Below, in pieces: positions 37,936 to 45,612 of a DNA stretch of 45,612 bases (the first letter of the stretch is position 1; each line of letters starts with the position of its first letter). The notes beneath the pieces were generated by a model. The model was not told the DNA's origin and did not search any database. It saw only the letters and a list, made by a program, of their open reading frames with translations. Source of the DNA: an uncultured beta proteobacterium (GTDB lineage Bacteria; Pseudomonadota; Gammaproteobacteria; Burkholderiales; Burkholderiaceae_C); assembly GCA_903938815.1 (NCBI GenBank), contig CAJAES010000048.1:1-45612 (forward strand), read 5' to 3'. A program made the position numbers and the translations under genes.

Positions 37936-39608
37936 GGAGCCTCCCTTCGCGCTTCGCCCAGCATGGCCTCTGCGTGGGCGCGGCTGGTGGCCGATGCGAG
38001 GCGTTCACCGCCGAGCATGCGGGCGATCTCGCCCACGCGGGCCTCGCCGGCGACGGGCTGCACGTCGCTGACGGTGGTGCGGCCCTGCAGCGCCTTGCGC
38101 ACCACGAAGTGCGCGTCGGCGCAGGCGGCCACCTGCGCCAGGTGCGTGACGGCGAAGACCTGTGTGCGCGCGCCCAGCTGCTTCATGAGCCGGCCGACGC
38201 TGTCGGCCACGGTGCCGCCGACGCCGGCGTCGATCTCGTCGAAGATGAGCGTGGACGCGGCCTCCCCTTCAGCGGCTGTCACGGCGATGGCCAGCGCCAG
38301 GCGCGAGAGTTCGCCGCCCGAGGCCACCTTGGCGAGCGCGCGCGGCGTGCTGCCGGCGTGGCCGGCCACGCGCAGCTCCACGGTTTCCAGGCCGTGCGCC
38401 TGGGGCTGCGCTTCGTCGATCAGCGCCACCTCGAAGCTGCCGCCGTCCATGCCCAGCTGCTGCATCGCCGCCGTGACCTGCTTGCCCAGGCGCGGCGCAG
38501 CCTTGCGGCGCAGCCGGGAGACCCGTTGGGCTTCCTGGCGCCACACGGATTCGGCCGCGGCGGCCTGCTGCTCCAGGGATTGCAGGTCGGATGCGGCATC
38601 CAGCGAAGCCAGCTCGGCCTGCCAGCCCTGCAGCAGAGCGGGCAGGTCGGCCGGCACCCGGCGGTAGCGCCGCGCGAGCGAGAGCCAGGCCGACAGGCGG
38701 GCGTCGAGCTCGGCCAGGCGTTCCGGGTCGGGCTCGGCGCGGCCCAGGTAGGCGCTGAGCGTGTGCGCGGCGTCCTCCAGCTGTGCCTGCGCGCTCCGGA
38801 GCACCTCGAGCACCGGCGCCAGCGTGGCGTCGTAGCGGGACACGTCGTCCAGCAGGTCGATGGCCCGGCTGGCGAGCCCCTCGGCCGCAGGCTCGCCATC
38901 GGCCAGCGCGTCGAGCGCGCCGCGAGCGGCATCCACCAGCGACTGCCCGTGCGCCAGGCGCTTCTGCTCGGCTTCCAGCGCGTCCCACTCGCCGTCGCCG
39001 GGCGCGAGCTTGTCGAGCTCGCCGATCTGCCAGGCCAGGCGTTCGCGCTCGCGGTCCAGGCTGTCGTGCTGGGTGCGCGCCACATCCAGGGCAGCCAGGC
39101 GCTGGCGCCAGACCGACCACGCCGCTGCCAGCGCACTGCCGTTCACGCCCGCCTCGGCGTCGAGCAGGGCGCGTACCGCCGCCGGCCGCGTGAGGCTCTG
39201 CCAGGCGTGCTGGCCGTGGATGTCGATGAGTGCGTCGGCGGCCTCGCGCAGCTGCGCGACAGTGGCCGCGCTGCCGTTGATCCAGGCGCGGCTCTTGCCT
39301 TGCGCGTCGACGCTGCGGCGCAGCAGCAGGCGCGCGCCATCGGGGCCGTCGTCCAGCGCGAAGCCGGCGGCGTCGAGCCAGGCGGCCAGCGCGGGCGGGC
39401 TGTCGAACTCGGCGCTCACCTCGGCGCGCGCGGCGCCTTCGCGCACCAGGGCCGCGTCGGCGCGCGCGCCGAGTGCCAGCTGCAGCGCATCGATGAGGAT
39501 GGACTTGCCCGCGCCCGTCTCGCCCGTGAGCACGGTGAAGCCGGGGCCGAACTCAAGCTCCAGCTCCTTGACGATGACCACGTCGCGCAGGGCCAGGCGC
39601 CGCAGCAT
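37932..39608 (-). CDS. recN: DNA repair protein RecN
   Basis: SMC-like ATPase for double-strand-break repair. 558 residues: Walker A GETGAGKSILIDALQLALGA near 30-49, a long coiled-coil middle of about 150-380 rich in Ala/Leu/Glu/Arg, the ABC-type signature ASGGELSRLALAIAV, and Walker B TLIFDEIDAGVGG. ATG 39608 shares a base with the nadK stop (TGATG), and its stop overlaps the rapZ TTG, so nadK-recN-rapZ are tightly coupled. Confidence 0.96.
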   Translation of the reverse strand: MLRRLALRDVVIVKELELEFGPGFTVLTGETGAGKSILIDALQLALGARADAALVREGAARAEVSAEFDSPPALAAWLDAAGFALDDGPDGARLLLRRSVDAQGKSRAWINGSAATVAQLREAADALIDIHGQHAWQSLTRPAAVRALLDAEAGVNGSALAAAWSVWRQRLAALDVARTQHDSLDRERERLAWQIGELDKLAPGDGEWDALEAEQKRLAHGQSLVDAARGALDALADGEPAAEGLASRAIDLLDDVSRYDATLAPVLEVLRSAQAQLEDAAHTLSAYLGRAEPDPERLAELDARLSAWLSLARRYRRVPADLPALLQGWQAELASLDAASDLQSLEQQAAAAESVWRQEAQRVSRLRRKAAPRLGKQVTAAMQQLGMDGGSFEVALIDEAQPQAHGLETVELRVAGHAGSTPRALAKVASGGELSRLALAIAVTAAEGEAASTLIFDEIDAGVGGTVADSVGRLMKQLGARTQVFAVTHLAQVAACADAHFVVRKALQGRTTVSDVQPVAGEARVGEIARMLGGERLASATSRAHAEAMLGEARREAP

Positions 39609-40483
39609 CAGACGACCCCTTCGTACCAGCGCAGCTTGCGCCGCAGCGTGGCGTAGTAGCTCCAGCCGCGAGGGTGCAGGAAGCGCACGCGGTGCGCCGA
39701 GCGCCGCACGCGGATCTGGTCGCCGAGCAGCAGGCTGGCGATGTTGTGCATGTCGAAGTTGGCGGAGACGTCCTTGCCCTGCACGATGCCCACGCGAACC
39801 TCGCCGCCGTCGGGCAGCACGATGGGCCGGTTGGACAGCGTGTGCGAGGCGATGGGCACCACCACCAGGCCGCCGATGCTCGGGTGCAGGATGGGCCCGC
39901 CCGCCGACAGCGCGTAGGCGGTCGAGCCGGTGGGCGTGGCGATGATGAGGCCGTCGGCGCGCATGTTGGCGACGAAGTCGTCGCCGATGTCCACACGCAG
40001 CTCGACCATGCTAGCGGTGGCGCCGCGGCTGACGACCACGTCGTTCAGGGACAGGCCGTGGAAGATGGCCTCGCCGTCGCGCCACACGGCGCCCTCGAGC
40101 ATGCTGCGATGCTCTTCCTCGTAGTCGCCGGCGATCATCGGACCGAGCGCTTCGCGCCAGTGCGTGGCCGAGATGTCGGTGATGAAGCCCAGGCGCCCCT
40201 GGTTGATGCCGACCAGCGGCAGGTTGTGGCGCGCGACTTCGCGCGCGATGCCGAGCATGGTGCCGTCACCGCCCACGACCACGGCGATGTCGCAGTTCAC
40301 GCCCAGCGAGCCGGCGGGAACGACGTCGTAGCCGGTGACGCCGGTGGCCAGCGCGGTCTCGCGCTCGAAGGACACGTCCAGGCCTTGCGCGACCAGGAAA
40401 TGCGCAATCTCTTCCAGCAACGGGCGGATGCCTCGCGCCTGGTACTTGCCCACGATGGCAGCGTGTCGGAAGCGGCTCGGCAT
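39608..40483 (-). CDS. nadK: NAD kinase
   Basis: Phosphorylates NAD to NADP. 291 residues: [18 protein letters not shown] at the start, the GGDGTMLG motif in [27 protein letters not shown], and [21 protein letters not shown] chose ATG 40483 ([14 protein letters not shown]); ATG 40492 would add three residues. A minus-strand TGTAAT (40496-40491) ends seven bases before the ATG. Divergent from hrcA with 70 bp between starts. Confidence 0.95.
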   Translation of the reverse strand: MPSRFRHAAIVGKYQARGIRPLLEEIAHFLVAQGLDVSFERETALATGVTGYDVVPAGSLGVNCDIAVVVGGDGTMLGIAREVARHNLPLVGINQGRLGFITDISATHWREALGPMIAGDYEEEHRSMLEGAVWRDGEAIFHGLSLNDVVVSRGATASMVELRVDIGDDFVANMRADGLIIATPTGSTAYALSAGGPILHPSIGGLVVVPIASHTLSNRPIVLPDGGEVRVGIVQGKDVSANFDMHNIASLLLGDQIRVRRSAHRVRFLHPRGWSYYATLRRKLRWYEGVV

Positions 40484-40553
40484 GCGGCGCATTACACCAT
40501 AGGGCCATGGCGCCAAGCCCCCTTGGGGCGGGGTGGTCACTACAATGAAGGCG
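40484..40553. promoter_or_regulatory. Divergent nadK / hrcA promoter region
   Basis: TACAAT at 40541-40546 faces hrcA (ATG 40554) and TGTAAT on the minus strand at 40496-40491 faces nadK (ATG 40483); each ends seven bases before its start codon. No CIRCE element (TTAGCACTC-N9-GAGTGCTAA) is present, so HrcA autoregulation is not indicated here. Confidence 0.45.
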
Positions 40554-41573
40554 ATGTTGGATGACCGTGCCAAGACCCTGCTGAAAGCCCTTGTCGAGCG
40601 ATACATCGCCGACGGCCAGCCCGTGGGTTCGCGCACCCTGTCGCGCGCCTCGGGCCTCGACCTGTCCCCGGCCACCATCCGCAACGTGATGGCCGACCTC
40701 GAGGATCTCGGCCTGATCGCCAGCCCGCACACCTCGGCCGGGCGCATCCCCACGGCGCGCGGTTACCGGTTGTTCGTCGACACCATGCTCACGGCCAGGC
40801 CGCTGGACATGACGCAGCCCGAGTCCGACGTGGCGGCCATGCTCCAGCCCGACCAGCCGCAGCGCGTCATCACGCAGGCGGCCTCGCTGCTGTCCAGCCT
40901 CAGCAGCTTCGTCGGCGTGGTGACGGCGCCGCGCAAGGGCAGCGTCTTTCACCACATCGAGTTCATGCGCCTGGGCGACAGGCGCGTGCTCGTGATCCTG
41001 GTGGCACCGGACGGCGACGTGCAGAACCGCGTCATCTTCACCGCCCGCGACTACACCCAGCCCGAGCTGCTGGAGGCCACCAACTACCTGAATGCCCACT
41101 ACGCCGGCCTCACCATCGAGGAAGTGCGGGAGCGGCTCAAGACCGAGATCGAGGCCCTGCGCGGCGAGATCGCGGCGCTGATGCAGGCCGCCGTGCAGGC
41201 CGGCACCGAGGCCATGGCCGCGAGCAGCGACAACGTCGTCGTCAGCGGCGAGCGCAACCTGCTGGGCGTGCAGGACTTCGGCAACGACATGGGCAGCCTG
41301 CGCAAGATGTTCGACCTCTTCGAGCAGAAGACCGAGCTGATGCGCCTGCTGGACGTGAGCAGCCGCGCCGAGGGCGTGCGCATCTTCATCGGCGGCGAGA
41401 GCCAGGTCGTGCCGTTCGAGTCGCTGTCGGTCGTGACGGCGCCTTACGAGGTCGACGGCCGGGTGGTCGGCACGCTGGGCGTCATCGGCCCCACGCGCAT
41501 GGCCTACGACCGCATGATCCAGATCGTGGACATCACGGCCCGGCTGGTCGGGCACGCGCTGTCCCACAAGTAG
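40554..41573 (+). CDS. hrcA: Heat-inducible transcription repressor HrcA
   Basis: Represses class I heat-shock genes (groESL, dnaKJ) by binding CIRCE. 339 residues: an N-terminal winged helix ([26 protein letters not shown], then [34 protein letters not shown]), a GAF-like middle, and a C-terminal dimerisation part ending in HALSHK. ATG 40554 gives the standard [11 protein letters not shown] start. Adjacent to nadK in the divergent order common in this group; no CIRCE-bearing gene lies in the window. Confidence 0.95.
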   Translation: MLDDRAKTLLKALVERYIADGQPVGSRTLSRASGLDLSPATIRNVMADLEDLGLIASPHTSAGRIPTARGYRLFVDTMLTARPLDMTQPESDVAAMLQPDQPQRVITQAASLLSSLSSFVGVVTAPRKGSVFHHIEFMRLGDRRVLVILVAPDGDVQNRVIFTARDYTQPELLEATNYLNAHYAGLTIEEVRERLKTEIEALRGEIAALMQAAVQAGTEAMAASSDNVVVSGERNLLGVQDFGNDMGSLRKMFDLFEQKTELMRLLDVSSRAEGVRIFIGGESQVVPFESLSVVTAPYEVDGRVVGTLGVIGPTRMAYDRMIQIVDITARLVGHALSHK

Positions 41574-41576
41574 CCT

Positions 41577-41596
41577 CCGGCTGCAGCGCCAGCCGG
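41577..41596. terminator. Hairpin between hrcA and the HlyD-type gene
   Basis: CCGGCTG (41577-41583) and CAGCCGG (41590-41596) are perfect 7-bp arms around six bases, four bases after the hrcA stop codon, in the 43-bp space between convergent genes. No T run follows on either strand, so termination strength is uncertain. Confidence 0.4.
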
Positions 41597-41616
41597 CTCT
41601 GCGGTGGCAGGCGGGG

Positions 41617-42960
41617 CTACTGGTCCCGGAACGCGCGCCGCAGCGCGGAGGTCAGCGGATCGAACAGGAACTCGAGCGGCGTGCGGCGGCTGGTGTTCAC
41701 GTACACCTCCACCGCCATGCCGGCGCTGATCTGCTCGGCGCCCAGCGCCTTCAGCGATTCCGGCGTGGGCGACACCAGCAGCGTGAAGTAGGGCAGGCCG
41801 CTGCGCGGCTCCAGGATGGCGTCGGGCGACACGTTCACCACTCGCCCTTCGAGCATGCCCAGGTGCCGCAGCGCGTGGCCGGGCAGGCGGATGTCGGCCG
41901 TCAGCCCCTCTCGCACGCCGCTCACGGCGTCGGCGGACAGCCGCACCTCGGCCACCAGCGGCTCGCCTTCGGGCACGATGTCGACGATGGGCTCGCGCGG
42001 GCCGATGGCCGAGCCGGCGGTGTGGATACGCAGGTCGACCAGCCGGCCGCCCACGGGCGCCACAACCACCTGGCGCGACGAGGTGTCGTTGGCCGCGCGC
42101 AGCCGGGCCTGAAGATCGACGATGCGTCCGGTGGATTCGCGCAGGTCGTCCGTGGCGGACTGGGCATAGGCCTGCGGCACCGTCGCCAGCCGGCCGGCGA
42201 GTTCCGCCCGGGTCTGGCGCGCCTGTGCGAGCTCGGCCTCGATGGCGTGCAGCCGGGATTCGTACTCGACCACCGTGCGCTGCAGCGTGGTCACGCGTAC
42301 GCGGTTGACGAAGTTCTCCTTGAGCAGGGCTTCGTTGGAGGCGAGTTCCTCGCGCGCCAGCTTCGCGCCCTCGGCCGATGACTTCATGTTGCGCTGATGC
42401 GCCAGGATTTCCTGGTCGGCATCTGCGGCCTGTGCGCGCGCGGCGGCCAGTTGCGCGTCGAGCGCGCTGCGCCGTGCGGCGAAGCTGCCGCGCTCGCGCG
42501 CCAGCGCGTCAGGCACGCGGCGCGCCACTTCGGCCAGGCCGGGCGTCGCCTCGGGCTTCCAGGCGGGCGTCACCGCCGACTCCGCGGCCAGGCGCGATTC
42601 GCGCAGGCGCTCGGCGTCCAGCTGAGCCTGCAGCAGTTCCACCGAAGCGTCGAGCCGCACGTCTTCCAGCGTCAGCAGGGGCTGGCCGGCGCGTACCACC
42701 TCGCCCTCGCGTACGTGGATCTGCGCGACGATGCCGCCGTCCCGGTGCGTCACGCTCTTGCGGTTGGCCGCGACCTTGAACACGCCCTGGCCCATGGCCG
42801 CGCCCGAGACCGGCGCCAGCGCCACCCAGGTGAAGAAGAGCGCCAGCCACAGGGCCAGCGCCACCAGACCGTTGCGCCGCCAGCGCAGCAGCTGGGCAGG
42901 CAGGTCGGTCCGGGCGGCGACGGTGCTCTCGCCGGGGGTCGGGTTGATGCCGGGGTTCAT
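41617..42960 (-). CDS. Type I secretion membrane fusion protein (HlyD/PrtE family)
   Basis: 447-residue periplasmic adaptor. It has one transmembrane helix near 31-48 (NGLVALALWLALFFTWVALA), a lipoyl-like half (SVTHRDGGIVAQIHVREGEVVRAGQPLLTL), a long alpha-helical coiled-coil hairpin of about 105-290, the second lipoyl half and beta-barrel (VVVAPVGGRLVDLRIHTAGSAIGPREPIVDIVPE), and a C-terminal domain with the conserved AEQISAGMAVEVYVNT. It should join the ABC protein to an outer-membrane TolC-type channel, which is not in the window. Start ATG 42960 overlaps the ABC gene stop (ATGA). Confidence 0.93.
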   Translation of the reverse strand: MNPGINPTPGESTVAARTDLPAQLLRWRRNGLVALALWLALFFTWVALAPVSGAAMGQGVFKVAANRKSVTHRDGGIVAQIHVREGEVVRAGQPLLTLEDVRLDASVELLQAQLDAERLRESRLAAESAVTPAWKPEATPGLAEVARRVPDALARERGSFAARRSALDAQLAAARAQAADADQEILAHQRNMKSSAEGAKLAREELASNEALLKENFVNRVRVTTLQRTVVEYESRLHAIEAELAQARQTRAELAGRLATVPQAYAQSATDDLRESTGRIVDLQARLRAANDTSSRQVVVAPVGGRLVDLRIHTAGSAIGPREPIVDIVPEGEPLVAEVRLSADAVSGVREGLTADIRLPGHALRHLGMLEGRVVNVSPDAILEPRSGLPYFTLLVSPTPESLKALGAEQISAGMAVEVYVNTSRRTPLEFLFDPLTSALRRAFRDQ

Positions 42961-44681
42961 GCCTGGCCTCCGGTGATCGCAGGCAGGTTCGGTGGTGCGT
43001 TCGGTGGTCCGTTCGGTGGCCCGTTCGGCGGGGCCGAGACCGTGCCTTGCGCCGGCCCCTGCGCCGCCACGCGCTCGACCACGCCGTCGCGCATCAAGAC
43101 CACGTGGTCGGCAATGCTCAGCGCGGCCCTTCGCTGCGTGGTCAGCACCACGGCTGCGCCGCGATCGCGCGCACCACGCAGGGCTTCCAGCAGCGCCTGC
43201 TCGCCCTCTGCGTCCAGGCTGGCGTCTGGCTCGTCGAGCACCAGCAGCACCGGGTCACCGTATAGCGCGCGCGCTAGCGCCACGCGCTGCCGCTGCCCGG
43301 CCGACAACGCTCGGCCGCCGTCGCCCACCGGCGTGTCGTAGCCCTGCGGCAGCCGAAGGATCAGCTCATGCACGTGCGCGGCCTGCGCGGCCGCCAGCAT
43401 CGTGTCGCTGTCCACCTCGCCCAGCCGGGCGATGTTCTCGGCCACCGTGCCTTCGAAGAGCACCACGTCCTGCGGCACGTAGCCCACCCAACGCCCGAGG
43501 CGGTCCGGGTCCCAGCTGCGCAGATCGGCGCCGTCGATGCGCACCGTGCCGGCGCCGGGAGGCACCACGCCGGCGATCAGCCGCGCGAGCGTGGGATTGC
43601 CGGCGCCGCTGGGTCCGACGTTGGCCATCACCTTGCCGGGTTCGAGCTGCAGCGAGACACCGCGCAGCAGCGCGCGTTGCGCGCCCGGCGCCACGTAGCC
43701 GACAGCCTCCACCGCCAGCCGGCCGCTCGGGCGGGGCAGTTCGGTGCCGGGTGTCTGCTGGCCGGTTTCCGCGGCCAGCGCGCGCAGGCGCTGCCAGGCG
43801 CCACGCGCCTCGACCATGCCCTTCCAGTTGCCGATCAGCATCTCCACCGGGGCCAGGGCGCGGCCCAGGATGATGGTGGCGGCGAGCATCACGCCCGGCG
43901 TCACATGGTCATGGATGACGAGGTAGGCGCCGTAGCCCAGCATCAGCACCTGCACCGCCTGGCGCAGCACGCGGCTGGCGGAGTTCAACAGGCCGCCGAC
44001 CTGGCCCACCTTCAGCTGCAGCTCGTGGCCGGTCTCGCCCAGCCCCTGCCAGCGCCGCGCGACGGTCTCGCTCATGCCGAGTGCCGTGACGGTCTCCGCG
44101 CCGCGCAGCGCCGCATCCACCAGCTTCTGCGTGCGGCCCTGGGCCTGGCGAAGCTCGGCAAACCCGCGCGTGGTGGCGCGCTCATTGGCCACCGCCAGCG
44201 CCAGCAGCACCAGCGTGCTGCCCAGCGCCAGCCAGCCCAGCTCGGGGTGGAACATGAAGATCACGGCGAGGAACACCACCGTCCAGGGTGCGTCGCACAG
44301 CGCCACGACGCCCGGCCCGCCGAGAAAGCCCCGCAGCAGCGCCAGGTCGCGCATGCCTTCTAGCTGCGCACGGCCTTCCTGCCGCACCGAGGACTTGAGC
44401 AGCTGGCGCAGCAGCGCCGGCCCGGACTGCTGTTCGAGCCGGATGCCCAGGCCCGCCAGGATCCGGCTGCGGAAATGCTCCAGTGCGCCCATCAGCACCA
44501 GGGCCGACAGCGCCAGGATCGCCAGCATCACGAGTGTCTCGACCGAGCGCGTGGTGAGCACGCGGTCGGACACGTGCAGCATGAACAGCGAAGGCGCCAG
44601 CAGGGCCAGGTTCACCAGCAGGCTGAAGAACAGCACCGTGCGCAAGGGTGCGCGCAGGCCTGCAAGCAGATCGTTTGGCAT
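42957..44681 (-). CDS. Type I secretion ABC permease/ATPase (PrtD family) with degenerate Walker A
   Basis: 574 residues: an N-terminal membrane domain of about 10-290 with several helices (RTVLFFSLLVNLALLAPSLFML and others), then an ATPase domain. The family Walker A GPSGAGKST reads GPSGAGNPT, with Asn362 and Pro363 in place of Lys and Ser (codons 43596-43598 and 43593-43595). Signature LSAGQRQR and Walker B LLVLDEPDASLD are kept. The H-loop His is replaced by Gln516 (VVLTTQRR). The C-terminal tail has proline-rich repeats. I prefer ATG 44681; a TTG at 44702 would add seven residues. It pairs with the HlyD-type gene and an RTX substrate. As written it should bind ATP poorly, so it is either a broken gene or a sequence error. 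Confidence 0.88.
   Translation of the reverse strand: MPNDLLAGLRAPLRTVLFFSLLVNLALLAPSLFMLHVSDRVLTTRSVETLVMLAILALSALVLMGALEHFRSRILAGLGIRLEQQSGPALLRQLLKSSVRQEGRAQLEGMRDLALLRGFLGGPGVVALCDAPWTVVFLAVIFMFHPELGWLALGSTLVLLALAVANERATTRGFAELRQAQGRTQKLVDAALRGAETVTALGMSETVARRWQGLGETGHELQLKVGQVGGLLNSASRVLRQAVQVLMLGYGAYLVIHDHVTPGVMLAATIILGRALAPVEMLIGNWKGMVEARGAWQRLRALAAETGQQTPGTELPRPSGRLAVEAVGYVAPGAQRALLRGVSLQLEPGKVMANVGPSGAGNPTLARLIAGVVPPGAGTVRIDGADLRSWDPDRLGRWVGYVPQDVVLFEGTVAENIARLGEVDSDTMLAAAQAAHVHELILRLPQGYDTPVGDGGRALSAGQRQRVALARALYGDPVLLVLDEPDASLDAEGEQALLEALRGARDRGAAVVLTTQRRAALSIADHVVLMRDGVVERVAAQGPAQGTVSAPPNGPPNGPPNAPPNLPAITGGQA
42988..43035 (-). repeat. Four 12-bp tandem repeats in the ABC gene 3' end
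   Basis: Four units of the type TTCGGTGGTNCG on the plus strand (42988-42999, 43000-43011, 43012-43023, 43024-43035) encode the NGPP/NAPP tail of the secretion ATPase. The 12-bp period keeps the frame, so length variation would be tolerated. Confidence 0.75.
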
Positions 44682-44704
44682 GTCGGACGGCGAGGATGAC
44701 AAGA

Positions 44705-44739
44705 GGCCCGCCCCCGTCGCGAAACGGCGGGGGCGGGCC
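44705..44739 (-). terminator. Strong GC hairpin between RTX gene and ABC gene
   Basis: GGCCCGCCCCCG (44705-44716) and CGGGGGCGGGCC (44728-44739) are perfect 12-bp arms around 11 bases. On the minus strand it lies 15 bp past the RTX stop and 23 bp before the ABC start at 44681. It has no T run. It could protect the 3' end of the RTX mRNA or limit read-through, giving more substrate than transporter. Confidence 0.55.
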
Positions 44740-44754
44740 AGGGGCGGTAAAAGT

Positions 44755-45612
44755 TCAGCCGCCGAAGAGGATGTCGCCGGTGTTCACCGAAGGCGTCCCC
44801 GCCAGATCGCCCAGCAGGCTCAGCTCACCGGCACTGACCAGCGCATCACCATTCGCCGCGGTGAACAGGAACAATGATGAACCGGTGCCATTGTCCACGA
44901 GGAACAGCGCGGTCTGCCCGGCCGCGTAGGCGCCCGTCGCGCTGCCGATGGCCGCTGCAGCGCTGGCCGTGGTGATGGCGCCGGCGATGTTGCCGGTGAC
45001 GACCACCAGTTCCGCCGAGGCCGCGAACCCGCCCGGTCCGGCGATGGTGACTGCGCCGTCGATGACAGCATCGCCATTGCCCACCGCGATGCCGCTCTGG
45101 CCGATCTGCAGCCGGTCGACCCCGGTCACGAAGTCGGTGATGGTGTCCGATCCCACCAGGCTGTCGAAGACGAACGTGTCGTTGCCCGCCCCGCCGATCA
45201 GCGTGTCGGCCCCCGCGCCGCCCACCAGCGTGTCGTTGCCCCCCGAACCGTTCAGGCTGTTGTTGCCCGTGTTGCCCGTGATGACGTTGTCCGCGCTGTT
45301 GCCGCTGCCGTTGATGTTGCCCGTGCCCAGCAGCCGCAGGTTCTCCAGGTTCGCACCCAGGCCCGAGTTGCCGCTGGTCTGCACTTCGTCGGTGCCTTCG
45401 CTGGCGTTCTCCACGATCACGTCCGCGCCCTGCAGCACGTACACGTCGTCGCCCGTGCCGCCGACCAGGGTGTCGTTGCCGCCACCGCCGATCAGCGTGT
45501 CGTTGCCCGCGTCCCCGGTCAGGCTGTCGTTGCCGCCCGCGCCGTCCAGCACGTTGTTGCCGCCGTTGCCGCCCAGCACGTCGTCGTAGCCCGTGCCGCC
45601 CAGGTTCTCGAA
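44755..45612 (-). CDS. RTX-type calcium-binding secreted protein, N-terminus beyond the right edge
   Basis: The frame is open to the right edge, so only the last 285 residues are seen. Nonapeptide repeats of the GGxGxDxLx type fill two blocks (for example GGNDSLTGDAGNDTLIGGGGNDTLVGG and NDTLVGGAGADTLIGGAGND), which fold as calcium-binding beta-rolls outside the cell. The C-terminal about 110 residues, with FVFDSLVGSDTITDFVTGVDRL and an acidic, hydrophobic end, form the uncleaved type I secretion signal. The transporter and adaptor genes follow directly, so this is the likely substrate. The function depends on the unseen part. Confidence 0.9.
   Translation of the reverse strand, partial: FENLGGTGYDDVLGGNGGNNVLDGAGGNDSLTGDAGNDTLIGGGGNDTLVGGTGDDVYVLQGADVIVENASEGTDEVQTSGNSGLGANLENLRLLGTGNINGSGNSADNVITGNTGNNSLNGSGGNDTLVGGAGADTLIGGAGNDTFVFDSLVGSDTITDFVTGVDRLQIGQSGIAVGNGDAVIDGAVTIAGPGGFAASAELVVVTGNIAGAITTASAAAAIGSATGAYAAGQTALFLVDNGTGSSLFLFTAANGDALVSAGELSLLGDLAGTPSVNTGDILFGG

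Overview
The window is about 45.6 kb of GC-rich, densely coded DNA with many ATGA, GTGA and TGATG gene junctions. Gene content and order point to a betaproteobacterium of the order Burkholderiales, probably Comamonadaceae or the Rubrivivax/Leptothrix/Methylibium group. The signs are the bolA-murA-his array, the rsmD-coaD-ferredoxin group, the TPR-lolB-ispE-tRNA(Gln)-prs-rplY group, mutM-dynamin-mutY, a short HisG and a PEP-CTERM protein. This placement comes from recall of family gene order, not from a search.

Layout: 1-3267 holds an indolepyruvate:ferredoxin oxidoreductase pair (iorA cut by the left edge). 3335-6520 holds a TPR protein, a TetR regulator and a divergent two-gene ABC-2 exporter. 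6533-12172 is an accessory block: a small exported protein behind a textbook sigma-54 promoter, a histidine kinase, an NtrC-type response regulator, a DUF6502 protein and a DUF5666 lipoprotein. 12250-19807 is bolA-murA-hisGDCBHAF, followed without hisI or hisE by rsmD, coaD and a YfhL-type ferredoxin (to 21255).

The minus-strand pth (21682-22377) and rplY (27232-27873), normally neighbours in this group, are separated by a second accessory block. It contains an 840-residue esterase/Baeyer-Villiger monooxygenase fusion, a PEP-CTERM protein with a sigma-54-like promoter, and a secreted protein made of two copies of one domain. Housekeeping genes then run to 41573: prs, tRNA-Gln(TTG), ispE, lolB, a TPR lipoprotein-assembly neighbour, mutM, a dynamin-like GTPase, mutY, a LON-domain protein, rapZ, recN, nadK and hrcA. 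The right end (41617-45612) is a type I secretion locus with an RTX substrate cut by the right edge; its ABC ATPase has lost the Walker A lysine.

The best candidate for an undescribed system is 6533-12172. The same interrupted palindrome, TTGGG-N8-CCCAA with an A-rich centre, occurs just upstream of the kinase gene and again directly against the DUF6502 start codon. The first copy lies about 130 bp upstream of the predicted sigma-54 start of the divergent exported protein, where an enhancer would be expected. The model is a sensor kinase and enhancer-binding regulator controlling an envelope module of one small exported protein and one multi-repeat lipoprotein, with the DUF6502 protein as a possible second regulator. 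The second strong candidate is the esterase-monooxygenase fusion, which could turn a ketone into an ester and hydrolyse it in one polypeptide.
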